Below, piece after piece: positions 55,346 through 64,000 of a stretch of 64,000 bases of DNA. Source of the stretch: Microbacterium sp. (GTDB lineage Bacteria; Actinomycetota; Actinomycetes; Actinomycetales; Microbacteriaceae); NCBI RefSeq assembly GCF_031180975.1, contig NZ_JAPSLI010000001.1, forward strand, positions 399,197 to 463,196. Direction: 5' to 3'. The notes under the pieces are model-generated. The model ran no database searches. It had not been told where the DNA came from and was given only the letters and a program-made list of their open reading frames with translations. Made by a program: the position numbers and the translations under genes. Each line of letters starts with the position of its first letter. Within the stretch, counting starts at the first letter, position 1.

Positions 55346-56341
55346 TCAGCTCAGGCCGGAGTACGCGTGCAGGCCCTTGAAGAAGACGTTGACGATCGTG
55401 AAGTTGAACAGCACGGCCGCGAAACCGGTGATCGACAGCCAGGCCGAGGGGGTGCCGCGCCAGCCGCGCGTCGCGCGGGCGTGGATGTACCCGGCGTAGA
55501 GCACCCAGATGATGAACGTCCAGGTCTCCTTGACGTCGAAGCCCCAGTAGCGGCCCCACGCGTCCTGCGCCCAGATCGCGCCCGCGATGAGCGTGAACGT
55601 CCAGAAGATGAACCCGACCACCGTGAACCGGTAGGCGAGGTTCTCGAGCCGACCGGCATCCGGCAGGGTGCGCAGGAACCCGGGGCCCGCCTTCTCGGCG
55701 CCGTCGGCGAGACGGTGCTCACGGCGCGCCTGCAGCAGCTGCATCACCGACAGCGCGAACGCCAGCGCGAGCAGCGCGGTCGCGAGCGAGGCGACGAACA
55801 CGTGGATCACCAGCCATACCGACTTCAGCGGATCCACCAGCGGCGTCACGATCACGTAGAAGTTGGCCGCCGCCGCCCCCAGCAGCACCAGCACCAGACC
55901 GGTGATGAACGTGCCGAGGTAGCGCAGGTCGATCCGGGTCAGCACGACGAGGTAGACGAGCACGATCAGCAGCGTGCCGATCATCGCGAACTCGTAGAGG
56001 TTCGCCCACGGCACGCGCCCCGCCGCGAACCCGCGGGTGAGCGTGGCGCCCAGGTGGAACAGCCACCCGAGCACGGTCAGCGCCGTGCCGATGCGCGCCA
56101 TCACCAGTCTCGGCCGCGCTCCCACACCCGAGACACCGGCTCCCCCGACCGCCGAACCGCCGGATGCCACGGAGCCGCGCGCGACGGCATCCGCCCCGAC
56201 CCCACCGGCCGCAACGAGCACCCTCTCTTCGTCGCTCAGCGACGAGCGTCGCGCCAGGTCGAACGCGTAGGCGATGAACGCGCCAGCGTAGATCGCGATC
56301 GCCGTCCACAGCAGCAGGATGGAGATGGAGTCGAGGTCCAT
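55346..56341 (-). CDS. ccsB: Cytochrome c biogenesis protein CcsB (System II heme handling)
   Basis: 331 residues, eight or so transmembrane helices. The heme-binding WWD-type signature is WGRYWGFDVKETWTFI near residue 270, and conserved histidines lie in GWLFHLG and LVIHVFV. An unusual Gly/Ala/Ser-rich insertion (AAGGVGADAVARGSVASGGS) occupies the first loop. With ResB it carries heme across the membrane and attaches it to apocytochrome c. The start is one base after the resB stop. Confidence 0.92.
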   Translation of the reverse strand: MDLDSISILLLWTAIAIYAGAFIAYAFDLARRSSLSDEERVLVAAGGVGADAVARGSVASGGSAVGGAGVSGVGARPRLVMARIGTALTVLGWLFHLGATLTRGFAAGRVPWANLYEFAMIGTLLIVLVYLVVLTRIDLRYLGTFITGLVLVLLGAAAANFYVIVTPLVDPLKSVWLVIHVFVASLATALLALAFALSVMQLLQARREHRLADGAEKAGPGFLRTLPDAGRLENLAYRFTVVGFIFWTFTLIAGAIWAQDAWGRYWGFDVKETWTFIIWVLYAGYIHARATRGWRGTPSAWLSITGFAAVLFNFTIVNVFFKGLHAYSGLS

Positions 56342-56342
56342 G

Positions 56343-58073
56343 TCATGCTCCCTTCACGGGTTCCGCGCGGCGCGGGGCGGCGCCGTCGAGCAGCCTCGCG
56401 TGCCTGCGGACGAGATCGTCCACGGCGGCCGCCAGAGTCGGGTCCTCGCCGCGCGCGAGCCCGGCGTATTCGAGTCGGATCACGCCGTCGGATGCCGTCG
56501 CCTTCACCCACATGCGTCGGCGCGGAACGAACAGGGCGAGGCCGAGACCGGCGAGCGCGAGCAGGGCGAACGCGAGCACCCACGGCGCGGACGCGTCGTG
56601 GTGGATCTGCAGCGAGACGTAGCGCTTGACCGACTCGGTCGGGTCGGTGGCTCCTGCGGGCGACTCGTCCTCGAAGGTGATCGTGCCCAGCCCGTTCGGC
56701 AGGTCGGCGGTCTCGCCGGGCTGCAGCTCGATCGACTTCACGTCGGTGCCGCGGCCGTTCAGCTTGGTCAGCGAGGAGGTGTCCAGCGTGTACACCGAGC
56801 GCGGGGTGCCGTCGTCGATGCCGAGGTCGCCCTGGTACACGTCCAGGGTCAGCAGCGGCAGGTTGAGCTCGCCATGCGCCGACGCGTACGCGCCGGTCTC
56901 GAGCTTCACGACCGTGGGGTAGAAGAATCCGGTGATGCCGAGCTGCTCCGGCATCCCGTCGGGGATCTTCAGCACACCGAGCGAGGTCATGTTGCTGTCC
57001 TGCGGCAGGAACTCGACCGGCGCGCTGTGCACGACGGTCCCCTCGGCGTTGCGCACCGTGATGGTGGGCGCGTACCCGTTGCCGAGCAGGTACACCTGGT
57101 CGCCGGCGACGCTCAGCGGGTGGTTGACCCGCACCGAGCCCTCCCGCGTCGAGCCGTCCACCTCGCGCACCGTGACGTTCGCCTTGAAGTCGCCGGCCTG
57201 CCCCGCACCGGGGGTGCCGAACGGCTGGTAGGTGACGTCGAACGAATCCAGGCCGATCGCGTACGGCTGCAGCGCGTCGTCGGTGACGAACCGTCCCCGG
57301 TTGATCGAGTTGTAGTCGATCAGCGTGTTCACGAACGACTTGCCCTCGATGACCACCTTCTGACCGGTGTACGCGAAGCCGCCGCCCACTCCGACCGTGA
57401 CCAGCACGCCCACGAGCGCGATGTGGAACAGCAGGTTGCCGGTCTCTCGCCAGTAGCCGCGTTCCGCCGACACCGACCAGGTCGAGCCGCGGTCGTATCG
57501 GGCGACGCGGTAGCCGAGCGCCTTGAGCTGTTTCTGCGCGATGTCGATCGCGGTCGCCGCGTCGTCCGGCGACCCGTCACGCTGCACCTCGCGGTGGTCC
57601 TCCAGCCGCGAGAGCCGGGCCGGTGTGCGCGGCGGGGCGGCGCGCAGCGCCTTCAGGTGGTGACGGATGCGCGGGATGATGCAGCCGATCAGCGAGATGA
57701 AGAGCAGCAGGTAGATCGCCGAGAACCACGGCGAGAGGTACACGTCGAACAGGCTGAGCTTGTCGAGGATCGGGAACAGGTCCGGGTTGTCGGCCTTGAA
57801 CTTCGTGACGCCGTTGGGGTCGGCCATCCGCTGCGGGAAGATCGAGCCCGGGATCGCCGCGATCGCCAGGATCAGCAGCAGCACCAGCGCCACACGCATC
57901 GACGTCAGCTGCCGCCACGCCCAGCGCAGCCAGCCGACGAATCCCAGCCGGGGCTGGGTGACCTCGGATTCCTCCGCGTCGATGTGGTCGGACGGGCGGA
58001 GCGGATCGGATGCCGCGGACGCGCCGTCCGGTCCCCTGCGGTCTCCGCGCGTGTCAGAGCGGGAGGACGACAC
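56343..58073 (-). CDS. resB: Cytochrome c biogenesis protein ResB
   Basis: 576 residues. Three N-terminal helices (LTSMRVALVLLLILAIAAIP and GSIFPQRM follow the family pattern), a large external domain of about 300 residues, and one C-terminal helix (WVLAFALLALAGLGLALFVP). It is the structural partner of CcsB in System II. The frame opens at a GTG that overlaps the ccdA stop by 20 bases; the first 40 residues are polar and could be shorter in reality. Confidence 0.9.
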   Translation of the reverse strand: MSSSRSDTRGDRRGPDGASAASDPLRPSDHIDAEESEVTQPRLGFVGWLRWAWRQLTSMRVALVLLLILAIAAIPGSIFPQRMADPNGVTKFKADNPDLFPILDKLSLFDVYLSPWFSAIYLLLFISLIGCIIPRIRHHLKALRAAPPRTPARLSRLEDHREVQRDGSPDDAATAIDIAQKQLKALGYRVARYDRGSTWSVSAERGYWRETGNLLFHIALVGVLVTVGVGGGFAYTGQKVVIEGKSFVNTLIDYNSINRGRFVTDDALQPYAIGLDSFDVTYQPFGTPGAGQAGDFKANVTVREVDGSTREGSVRVNHPLSVAGDQVYLLGNGYAPTITVRNAEGTVVHSAPVEFLPQDSNMTSLGVLKIPDGMPEQLGITGFFYPTVVKLETGAYASAHGELNLPLLTLDVYQGDLGIDDGTPRSVYTLDTSSLTKLNGRGTDVKSIELQPGETADLPNGLGTITFEDESPAGATDPTESVKRYVSLQIHHDASAPWVLAFALLALAGLGLALFVPRRRMWVKATASDGVIRLEYAGLARGEDPTLAAAVDDLVRRHARLLDGAAPRRAEPVKGA

Positions 58074-58836
58074 TCTGCATCACCGCCGTCAGTCTCGACA
58101 TGATCTCGGTCCACGTCCCGGTCGCCATGAGCAGCCCGAGCACGATCAGCAGGATGCCGCCGACGATGTTCACCACGCGGATGTGGCGGCGCATGAAGGC
58201 CGTCGCGGTGGTGGCCCACCCGAAGCCGAGGGCGACGAGCAGGAATGGGATGCCGAGCCCGAGCGAATACGCCACCCCGAGCAGCGCCGAGCGCCACGGG
58301 TCGCCCAGCGACCAGCCGACGCTCACGATCGCGCTGAGGGTCGGACCGGTGCACGGCGCCCAGCCGATCGCCAGCGTGAACCCGAGCAGCGGCGCGCCGA
58401 CGAGCCCGGCGGTGGAGTCGACGTGCATGCGGAACTCGCGCTGCGCGAACCCGAACAGGCCGAGGAAGACCAGCCCCATCAGGACGACCACGCCGCCGAG
58501 GACGCGGGTGATCAGTTCGCCCCACTGCACGAAGAACACCGCGGCGGCGCCCCCGATGACGGTGTACGCGACGAACACCACCGTGAAGCCGAGGATGAAC
58601 AGCAGCACGCCCAGCAGCATCCGCCGCCGCGCCGTGACGCGGGTGCCGACGGACGCTGTCCGGGCCCCTGAGCCGATCGAAGGGCCCGGAACCCCCACCG
58701 CTCCCCCGATGAAGCCGAGGTAGCCGGGCACGAGCGGCAGGATGCACGGCGACAGGAATGACACCAGCCCCGCAAGGATCGCCAGCGGGATCGCGACCCA
58801 GAGGGCCCCGGCGCCGATCACGTCGGACGGGTTCAC
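58054..58836 (-). CDS. ccdA: Thiol-disulfide transporter CcdA
   Basis: 260 residues from a GTG overlapping the tlpA stop (GTGA). Six helices; the redox cysteines lie in FLSPCILPLVPGYLGF (helix 1) and IGWAPCTGPTLSA (helix 4). It moves electrons from cytoplasmic thioredoxin to the external TlpA-like protein to keep apocytochrome cysteines reduced. The loop after helix 1 (GPSIGSGARTAS) is encoded over a 27-bp dispersed repeat. Confidence 0.92.
   Translation of the reverse strand: MNPSDVIGAGALWVAIPLAILAGLVSFLSPCILPLVPGYLGFIGGAVGVPGPSIGSGARTASVGTRVTARRRMLLGVLLFILGFTVVFVAYTVIGGAAAVFFVQWGELITRVLGGVVVLMGLVFLGLFGFAQREFRMHVDSTAGLVGAPLLGFTLAIGWAPCTGPTLSAIVSVGWSLGDPWRSALLGVAYSLGLGIPFLLVALGFGWATTATAFMRRHIRVVNIVGGILLIVLGLLMATGTWTEIMSRLTAVMQSVVLPL
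58661..58687. repeat. 27-bp interspersed palindromic repeat, copy 3, inside ccdA
   Basis: Aligns with 3844-3870 at 22 of 27 positions, keeping CCCTGAGC and the TCGAAGGGCCC end. It encodes the loop between CcdA helices 1 and 2 without breaking the frame. Confidence 0.65.
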
Positions 58837-59483
58837 GCCTTCTCCTCGAGCGCGGTCTTCACCAGCGCCGAGAGGATGGAGGGGCTCTTGATGGGGCCGA
58901 TGATGCGCGCGGCCACCCGGCCCTGCTTGTCGAGCACGAGGGTGGTGGGCGGCGCCTGGATCGGGGTGACCTTCGCGAAGGCGAGCTTGGCCTCGCCGGT
59001 GTCGGCATCCATCAGGCTCGGATACGTGATGCCGTAGGTGTCGGCGAACGCCTTCGCCTGGTCGGGCTGGTCGTAGATGTTGATCCCGACGAACGCGACG
59101 TCGTCGGCCTGATGCTGCTGCCACACCGACTCGAGGTCCTTCGCCTCGGCACGGCACGGACCGCAGCCGGCGTACCAGAAGTTGACGACCGCGACACGGC
59201 CGCGGATCTCGTCGCTGGAGAAGTCGTCGCCGTTCTCGGTGACGCCGCCGAAGTCGACCGGCTCACCGCGTTCGGCGGCGGGGATCTCGACGACGGTGAA
59301 GTCGGCGGAGGTGTACGCCTTCTGCTCGCCGTTCAGATACGCCTCGGTCGCCGGGTCGGGTGTGCAGGCGCTGAGAGCGACGGCGAGCACCGCGGCGAGC
59401 GCGGCCCCGGCGGCACGCAGATGGCGGATGCTGCGGGATGGGCGCCCACTGCGGACAGAACGAACCGTCGACGCGAGAGGCAC
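58833..59483 (-). CDS. TlpA/ResA-like thioredoxin lipoprotein
   Basis: 216 residues from GTG, with a TACACT box six bases upstream (59490-59495) suggesting a leaderless start. A lipoprotein signal ends at LSAC. The thioredoxin-like domain has the redox motif WYAGCGPCR and a cis-Pro loop IQAPPTTLVLD. It probably reduces the CXXCH disulfide of apocytochromes, fed by CcdA. First gene of the tlpA-ccdA-resB-ccsB operon. Confidence 0.9.
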   Translation of the reverse strand: MPLASTVRSVRSGRPSRSIRHLRAAGAALAAVLAVALSACTPDPATEAYLNGEQKAYTSADFTVVEIPAAERGEPVDFGGVTENGDDFSSDEIRGRVAVVNFWYAGCGPCRAEAKDLESVWQQHQADDVAFVGINIYDQPDQAKAFADTYGITYPSLMDADTGEAKLAFAKVTPIQAPPTTLVLDKQGRVAARIIGPIKSPSILSALVKTALEEKA

Positions 59484-59550
59484 GATGCCAGTGTACGTAC
59501 GGCTTCCTATGGGTGAGCCGGAAGCAGGATCTCGCGCGTGATGGACGGTT

Positions 59551-60195
59551 TCAGACAGCGCCGAGATCGATCCCGCCGGATGCCGGTTCGGCGTAGCCGA
59601 TCTCGCGCCACACGTCGCCGGCGCGCTCGAACGTGGTGACGCTGGACAACGTGCAGCGTCGGGTACGCGGGTCGTGCCGCAGGGGAAGCCCCGCGACGGA
59701 GAGGTGCACCATCCAGATCGGCGCCTGGTGGGAGACGAACACGATGTCCCCCTCCTCCGCCGCACCGGTGGCGGTGTCGACGGCGTGCCAGCTCTCGTCC
59801 ATCGCGGCGCGCATGCGCGCGACGATCGCGTTGTACGGCTCCCCCCAGCTGGGCAGCGAGGGGCGGCGCAGGTGGTGCCAGTTCCGCGGGTCACGCAGAG
59901 CACGGCGCATCCGCTTTCCCTCGAACACGTTCGTCGGCTCGATGATGCGCTCGTCCAGGACCGGGTCGATGCCGAGCGCCTCGGCGAACGGCGCGGCGGA
60001 TTCCTGCGCGCGTTCCAGCGGCGAGGAACGGATCTCACGGATCGTGCCGCCCAGGCCCAGCACGTGGTCGGCGGCCGCCTGCGCCATCTCGCGTCCCGCG
60101 GGGCTCAGGTGGAAGCCCGCGAGCCGCCCATACAGGATGCGGTCGGGGTTGTGCACCTCACCGTGACGGACCAGATGCAGGCGGGAGGCGGGCAT
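59551..60195 (-). CDS. Histidine phosphatase family protein (phosphoglycerate mutase-like)
   Basis: 214 residues. The phosphohistidine motif [12 protein letters not shown] is at residues 8-19, [12 protein letters not shown] near residue 57, and the second His in [10 protein letters not shown]. This gene commonly precedes the cytochrome c maturation operon in Actinobacteria. The substrate is unknown. A TAGACT box six bases before the ATG (60202-60207) gives a leaderless start. Confidence 0.88.
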   Translation of the reverse strand: MPASRLHLVRHGEVHNPDRILYGRLAGFHLSPAGREMAQAAADHVLGLGGTIREIRSSPLERAQESAAPFAEALGIDPVLDERIIEPTNVFEGKRMRRALRDPRNWHHLRRPSLPSWGEPYNAIVARMRAAMDESWHAVDTATGAAEEGDIVFVSHQAPIWMVHLSVAGLPLRHDPRTRRCTLSSVTTFERAGDVWREIGYAEPASGGIDLGAV

Positions 60196-60323
60196 GCGGC
60201 GAGTCTAACCCGCGCTCCACCCGCTCTGACCCGGGTCCGCCGGCCTCAGCCAGGCCCGGGCCGGCCGCGACACGCCACGTAGGATGGTGGGGTCCATCAT
60301 CTCCCCGATCAGAAGGAAACTCC

Positions 60324-62105
60324 GTGCTCCGCACACACACGGCCGGCTCGCTGCGAGCCGAGAACATCGGTCAGACCGTCACCCTCACGGGCTGGGTCGA
60401 CCGTCGCCGCGATCACGGAGGCGTCGCGTTCATCGATCTCCGGGATGCCTCGGGCATCGCGCAGGTCGTCATCCGCGACGAGGAGGTGGCGCACCCGCTG
60501 CGCAGCGAGTTCGTCCTCAAGGTCACCGGCGAGGTCTCCCGCCGCCCCGCGGGCAACGAGAACCCGAACCTGCCCACCGGCGAGATCGAGCTGATCGCCG
60601 CCGACGTCGAGGTGCTGAACGAGTCGGCGCCGCTGCCGTTCCCGGTGTCCACGGGGCTCGCCGACACCGACCCGATCGGCGAGGAGGTGCGCCTCAAGCA
60701 CCGCTACCTCGACCTGCGCCGTCCGGCCCCGGCCGCCGCCATGCGCCTGCGCTCGCAGGTGTACAAGGCGGTCCGCGACGTGCTGCACGAGAACGACTTC
60801 GTCGAGGTCGAGACGCCGACCCTGACCCGGTCCACGCCCGAGGGCGCCCGCGACTTCGTGGTGCCCGCTCGCCTGCATCCGGGCAGCTGGTACGCACTGC
60901 CGCAGTCGCCGCAGCTGTTCAAGCAGCTGCTCATGGTGGGCGGTGTCGAGAAGTACTACCAGATCGCCCGCTGCTACCGCGACGAGGACTTCCGCGCCGA
61001 CCGGCAGCCGGAGTTCACCCAGCTCGACATCGAGATGAGCTTCGTCGAGCAGGACGACGTGATCGCGCTGATGGAGTCGCTCATCGTCGCGATGTGGAAG
61101 ACGATCGGCGTCGAGGTGCAGACCCCGCTGCCGCGGATGACCTACGCCGACGCCATGGCGAAGTACGGCTCTGACAAGCCCGACCTGCGTTTCGGGCTCG
61201 AACTGGTCGAGGCCACCGACTACTTCAAGGAGACCCCGTTCCGGGTGTTCCAGTCGGAGTACGTCGGGGCGGTGCTCATGCCCGGCGGTGCCTCGCAGCC
61301 GCGCAAGACGCTGGACGCCTGGCAGGACTGGGCGAAGCAGCGCGGCGCCCGCGGTCTCGCGTACGTCCTGTTCAACGAGGACGGCACGCTCGGCGGCCCT
61401 GTTGCGAAGAACCTGTCCGAGAGCGAGCAGGCCGGCCTCGCCGAGCTGGTCGGAGCGAAGCCGGGCGACTGCGCCTTCTTCGCCGCCGGTGAGACGAAGG
61501 CGAGCCGCGCGCTGCTCGGCGCCGCACGCGTCGAGATCGGCCGCCGACTGAACCTGCTCGACCCCGACACGTTCGCCTTCACCTGGGTCGTCGACGCGCC
61601 GATGTTCGAGCCGGCGTCCGATGCCGTCGCCTCGGGCGACGTCGCCGTCGGCGCGGGCGCGTGGACGGCCGTGCATCACGCGTTCACCGGCCCGAAGCCG
61701 GAGTTCGAGGACACGTTCGACAGCGACCCGGCATCCGCTCTCGCCTACGCGTACGACATCGTCTGCAACGGCTCCGAGCTGGGCGGCGGATCGATCCGCA
61801 TCCATCGCGAGGACGTCCAGAAGCGGGTGTTCAACGTGATGGGCATCACCGACGAACAGGCCGACGAGCAGTTCGGTTTCCTGCTGGAGGCGTTCAAGTT
61901 CGGCGCTCCGCCGCACGGCGGGATCGCGCTGGGCATGGACCGGGTGCTGCAGCACCTGTCGAAGACCGACTCGATCCGCGAGGTGATCGCCTTCCCGAAG
62001 TCGGGGAACGGGTTCGACCCGCTCACCGAGGCGCCCGCTCCGATCACCCCGGAGCAGCGCGCCGAAGCCGGCGTCGACTTCGTCCCGGAGGATGCCGACG
62101 CGTAA
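60324..62105 (+). CDS. aspS: Aspartate-tRNA ligase (probably also charges tRNA-Asn)
   Basis: 593 residues from GTG with AGAAGGAA upstream. It has an OB-fold anticodon domain ([20 protein letters not shown]), class II motif 2 ([19 protein letters not shown]), a bacterial GAD insertion and motif 3 ([13 protein letters not shown]). His in RRRDHGG, where the E. coli Asp-specific enzyme has Leu, is typical of non-discriminating AspRS used with the GatCAB amidotransferase. Specificity is inferred only from that residue. Confidence 0.95.
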   Translation: MLRTHTAGSLRAENIGQTVTLTGWVDRRRDHGGVAFIDLRDASGIAQVVIRDEEVAHPLRSEFVLKVTGEVSRRPAGNENPNLPTGEIELIAADVEVLNESAPLPFPVSTGLADTDPIGEEVRLKHRYLDLRRPAPAAAMRLRSQVYKAVRDVLHENDFVEVETPTLTRSTPEGARDFVVPARLHPGSWYALPQSPQLFKQLLMVGGVEKYYQIARCYRDEDFRADRQPEFTQLDIEMSFVEQDDVIALMESLIVAMWKTIGVEVQTPLPRMTYADAMAKYGSDKPDLRFGLELVEATDYFKETPFRVFQSEYVGAVLMPGGASQPRKTLDAWQDWAKQRGARGLAYVLFNEDGTLGGPVAKNLSESEQAGLAELVGAKPGDCAFFAAGETKASRALLGAARVEIGRRLNLLDPDTFAFTWVVDAPMFEPASDAVASGDVAVGAGAWTAVHHAFTGPKPEFEDTFDSDPASALAYAYDIVCNGSELGGGSIRIHREDVQKRVFNVMGITDEQADEQFGFLLEAFKFGAPPHGGIALGMDRVLQHLSKTDSIREVIAFPKSGNGFDPLTEAPAPITPEQRAEAGVDFVPEDADA

Positions 62106-62110
62106 CCTTC

Positions 62111-62205
62111 CCGGTCGTTGAGCGAGGAGCGCAGCGACGAGACGAAACGCCCCGGCGTAACGCGTTTCGTCTCGGTCGCCGGTGGCGTCATCGCTCAACG
62201 ACCGG
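62111..62205. repeat. Large nested inverted repeat / bidirectional terminator between aspS and the TauE gene
   Basis: Outer arms CCGGTCGTTGAGCGA (62111-62125) and complement (62191-62205) are perfect over 15 bp. Inner arms CGAGACGAAACGC (62138-62150) and complement (62162-62174) are perfect over 13 bp. It begins six bases after the aspS stop and contains the stop codon of the convergent TauE gene, so it probably ends both transcripts. Confidence 0.85.
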
Positions 62206-63019
62206 CGAAGAGCGGGGCCACGTTCTCGTGCCAGACGTCCACGCCCAGCTTGCCGATCAGGGCGATCACCACGACCAGGAACACCACCCGGATGAACGTG
62301 GAACCCCGCGCGATCGCCATGCGCGAGCCGAGGTAGCTGCCGGCGACGTTCGCCACCGCGAGGATGCCGCCGAGCAGCCACAGCACGGAGCCATGCGGGA
62401 TGAACAGCAGCAGGGCTCCGGCGTTCGTCGCGAGGTTGACGATCTTCGCCTTCGCGCTGGACTGCAGGAAGTCGTAGCCCATCAGCGCGACGAGCGCGAT
62501 CACCAGGAAGGTTCCGGTGCCGGGGCCGATCAGTCCGTCGTAGAACCCGATCACCAGCCCGGCAGCCCCGGCCATCACGTGGTGCCGACGTCCGTCGAAG
62601 CGCAGCCGGGTGGTGGCGCCCATCTGCGGCCGGAACGCGGTGAACAGCGCCACGGCCAGGAGCGCGACGACGATGATCGGCTTGAACGCCGCGGCGGGCA
62701 GCACCGTGGCGACCGCGGCGCCGCCGAACGATCCGGCCAGCGCGATTCCGGCCATGGGCAGTGCCGTACGCAGGTCGGGCTTCGCCCGGCGGTAGTAGGT
62801 GAGACTGCTGGTGGCCGTGCCGAACACGGATGCCAGCTTGTTCGTGGCGAGCGCCTGGACAGGTGCGATGCCGGGGATCAGCAGCAGGGCGGGCAGCTGG
62901 AGCAGACCGCCTCCGCCGACGACCGCGTCGACCCAGCCCGCCGCGAACGCGGCGACAACGATGAGGACCAGCGTCGCCCAGGTGAGCTGTTCCAGTCCCA
63001 GGAGCGCGCCGATGTCCAT
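62195..63019 (-). CDS. Sulfite exporter TauE/SafE family permease
   Basis: 274 residues with about eight helices. Both halves carry the family motif: AAGWVDAVVGGGGLLQLPAL near residue 27 and GFYDGLIGPGTGTFLVIALV near 160. The family moves sulfite, sulfoacetate or related organic anions; the substrate is unknown. GGAGGGG precedes the ATG. The gene's last codons and stop lie within the 62111-62205 repeat. Confidence 0.9.
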   Translation of the reverse strand: MDIGALLGLEQLTWATLVLIVVAAFAAGWVDAVVGGGGLLQLPALLLIPGIAPVQALATNKLASVFGTATSSLTYYRRAKPDLRTALPMAGIALAGSFGGAAVATVLPAAAFKPIIVVALLAVALFTAFRPQMGATTRLRFDGRRHHVMAGAAGLVIGFYDGLIGPGTGTFLVIALVALMGYDFLQSSAKAKIVNLATNAGALLLFIPHGSVLWLLGGILAVANVAGSYLGSRMAIARGSTFIRVVFLVVVIALIGKLGVDVWHENVAPLFAGR

Positions 63020-63107
63020 CCCCTCCAGGATGCCAGACGGGGGCGCGACATCGAGACGCCGGGTGCCCCGCGCACCCCGACTGACGCCGACACCCCCGGG
63101 CACGCGA

Positions 63108-63147
63108 CGAGACCCCGGGCTGCCAGCGCAGGCAGCCCGGGGTCTCG
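63108..63147 (-). terminator. Perfect 16-bp stem-loop downstream of the GlnQ-type gene
   Basis: CGAGACCCCGGGCTGC (63108-63123) and its exact complement (63132-63147) enclose eight bases. It lies 25 bases past the stop of the amino-acid ATPase gene and should terminate it. A third GGGGTCTCGGC word at 63157 could form an alternative pairing. Confidence 0.8.
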
Positions 63148-63171
63148 GCTGTAATGCGGGGTCTCGGCGCG

Positions 63172-63927
63172 TCAGAGCACGCGGGACAGGAAGTCCTTCG
63201 TGCGCTGGTGCTGCGGATTCGAGAGCACCACGCGCGGGTCGCCCTGCTCGAGGATGTGCCCACCGTCCATGAAGATCAGCCGCGAGCCGACTTCCCGGGC
63301 GAAGCCCATCTCGTGCGTCACGACGAGCATGGTCATGCCCTCGTCCGCCAGCGTCCGCATCACCTGCAGCACCTCGCCGACCAGCTCTGGGTCGAGCGCC
63401 GAGGTCGGCTCGTCGAACAGCATCATGTCCGGGTTCATGCACAGGGCTCGCGCGATCGCGACGCGCTGCTGCTGACCGCCCGACAGGTGCCCCGGGTAAG
63501 CATCCGCCTTGTGCGCCAGGCCGACCCGCTCGAGCATCTCGTGTGCGACGTTCTCGGCCTCCGCCTTGCCGCGCTTCTTGACCCGCTGCTGGGCGATCGT
63601 CAGATTGCCCAGCACGTCGAGGTGCGGGAACAGGTTGAAGCTCTGGAACACCATGCCGATGCGCGTGCGCACCCGGTCGATGTCGACATCGGGGTCGGTG
63701 ATGTCGATGCCCTCGATGAGGATCTGCCCGGACGTAGGCTCCTCGAGCAGGTTCACAGAGCGCAGCAGGGTGGACTTGCCCGAACCCGACGGCCCGATCA
63801 CGCAGACCACCTCGCCCGCCGTCACAGTCAGGTCGATGCCCTTGAGCACCTCGTTGTCGCCGAAGGCCTTCACCAGGCCGCGGACCTCGATCGCCGGGGC
63901 GTGGACGTCGATCAGATCGGTGCTCAT
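63172..63927 (-). CDS. Polar amino acid ABC transporter ATP-binding protein (GlnQ/GluA-type)
   Basis: 251 residues. Motifs: [75 protein letters not shown] and [15 protein letters not shown], the last two diagnostic of the polar-amino-acid group. The start at 63927 overlaps the permease stop as ATGA; the frame extends ten codons further but inside the permease gene. Confidence 0.93.
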   Translation of the reverse strand: MSTDLIDVHAPAIEVRGLVKAFGDNEVLKGIDLTVTAGEVVCVIGPSGSGKSTLLRSVNLLEEPTSGQILIEGIDITDPDVDIDRVRTRIGMVFQSFNLFPHLDVLGNLTIAQQRVKKRGKAEAENVAHEMLERVGLAHKADAYPGHLSGGQQQRVAIARALCMNPDMMLFDEPTSALDPELVGEVLQVMRTLADEGMTMLVVTHEMGFAREVGSRLIFMDGGHILEQGDPRVVLSNPQHQRTKDFLSRVL

Positions 63928-64000
63928 CGCTGCTTCGCCATCTTTCGCTCGAGCCATGCGACCACCCGTGTGAGCGGGATGGTCACCAGCAGGTACAGCA
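63924..64000 (-). CDS. Amino acid ABC transporter permease (C-terminus only)
   Basis: Only the last 24 residues are in the window: [20 protein letters not shown] then AKQR. This is the usual end of a His/Glu/Gln/Arg/opine-type permease, with the last helix followed by WLERKMA. The stop overlaps the ATPase start by four bases, confirming the operon. Confidence 0.85.
   Translation of the reverse strand, partial: LYLLVTIPLTRVVAWLERKMAKQR

Overview
The window is high-GC actinobacterial DNA, most likely from Microbacterium or a close relative in Microbacteriaceae. The clues are the rpoB-rpoC sequences, the DUF7882, DUF3054 and FBP genes, the split menaquinone genes, System II cytochrome c maturation, and heavy use of GGCATCC/GGATGCC. 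I found no prophage, CRISPR array, rRNA or biosynthetic gene cluster. Gene families were assigned by reading motifs, not by database search.

Layout. 1-3.8 kb: cut inositol monophosphatase, membrane protein, enoyl-CoA hydratase, FBP zinc-finger protein, DUF7882 protein. 3.9-5.4 kb: HNH/DUF222 endonuclease pseudogene with one frameshift and one nonsense codon. 5.6-16.4 kb (-): a fructan/sucrose island with a LacI repressor, an Opp/Dpp-type ABC importer, a Tat-exported GH32, and a PfkB kinase that reads in frame into a second GH32 through the relic of a lost sugar permease. The island is bracketed by near-identical direct repeats and lies beside tRNA-Tyr and a second PfkB gene. 17.9-25.5 kb: rpoC and rpoB with promoter and terminator; rpoB has Asn at the rifamycin position equivalent to E. 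coli His526. 26-31.6 kb: a complete peptide ABC importer. 31.8-41 kb: LytR-CpsA-Psr protein, methyltransferase-like protein, SprT-like protease, MarR, second DUF7882 protein, ComB-like phosphatase, MacB-type ABC pair. 40.5-49 kb: two-component system, then menE, menB and menC with PadR, GNAT and methyltransferase genes. 49.2-55 kb: TetR, MMPL transporter and YhgE/Pip protein. 55.3-60.2 kb: ccsB, resB, ccdA, tlpA and a histidine phosphatase. 60.3-64 kb: aspS, TauE permease, GlnQ-type ATPase and a cut permease.

Two features recur across the window. First, at least thirteen genes have a TANNNT box six or seven bases before the start codon, which implies widespread leaderless transcription and fixes many starts. 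Second, several distinct families of small palindromic or tandem repeats are scattered through intergenic DNA and sometimes inside genes. These include a ~90-108 bp inverted-repeat element present three times, a ~42 bp unit array with the same organisation at two loci, and a 74 bp element inserted twice in the same reading frame of the MMPL gene. These repeats and the kinase-GH32 fusion are the most unusual content.
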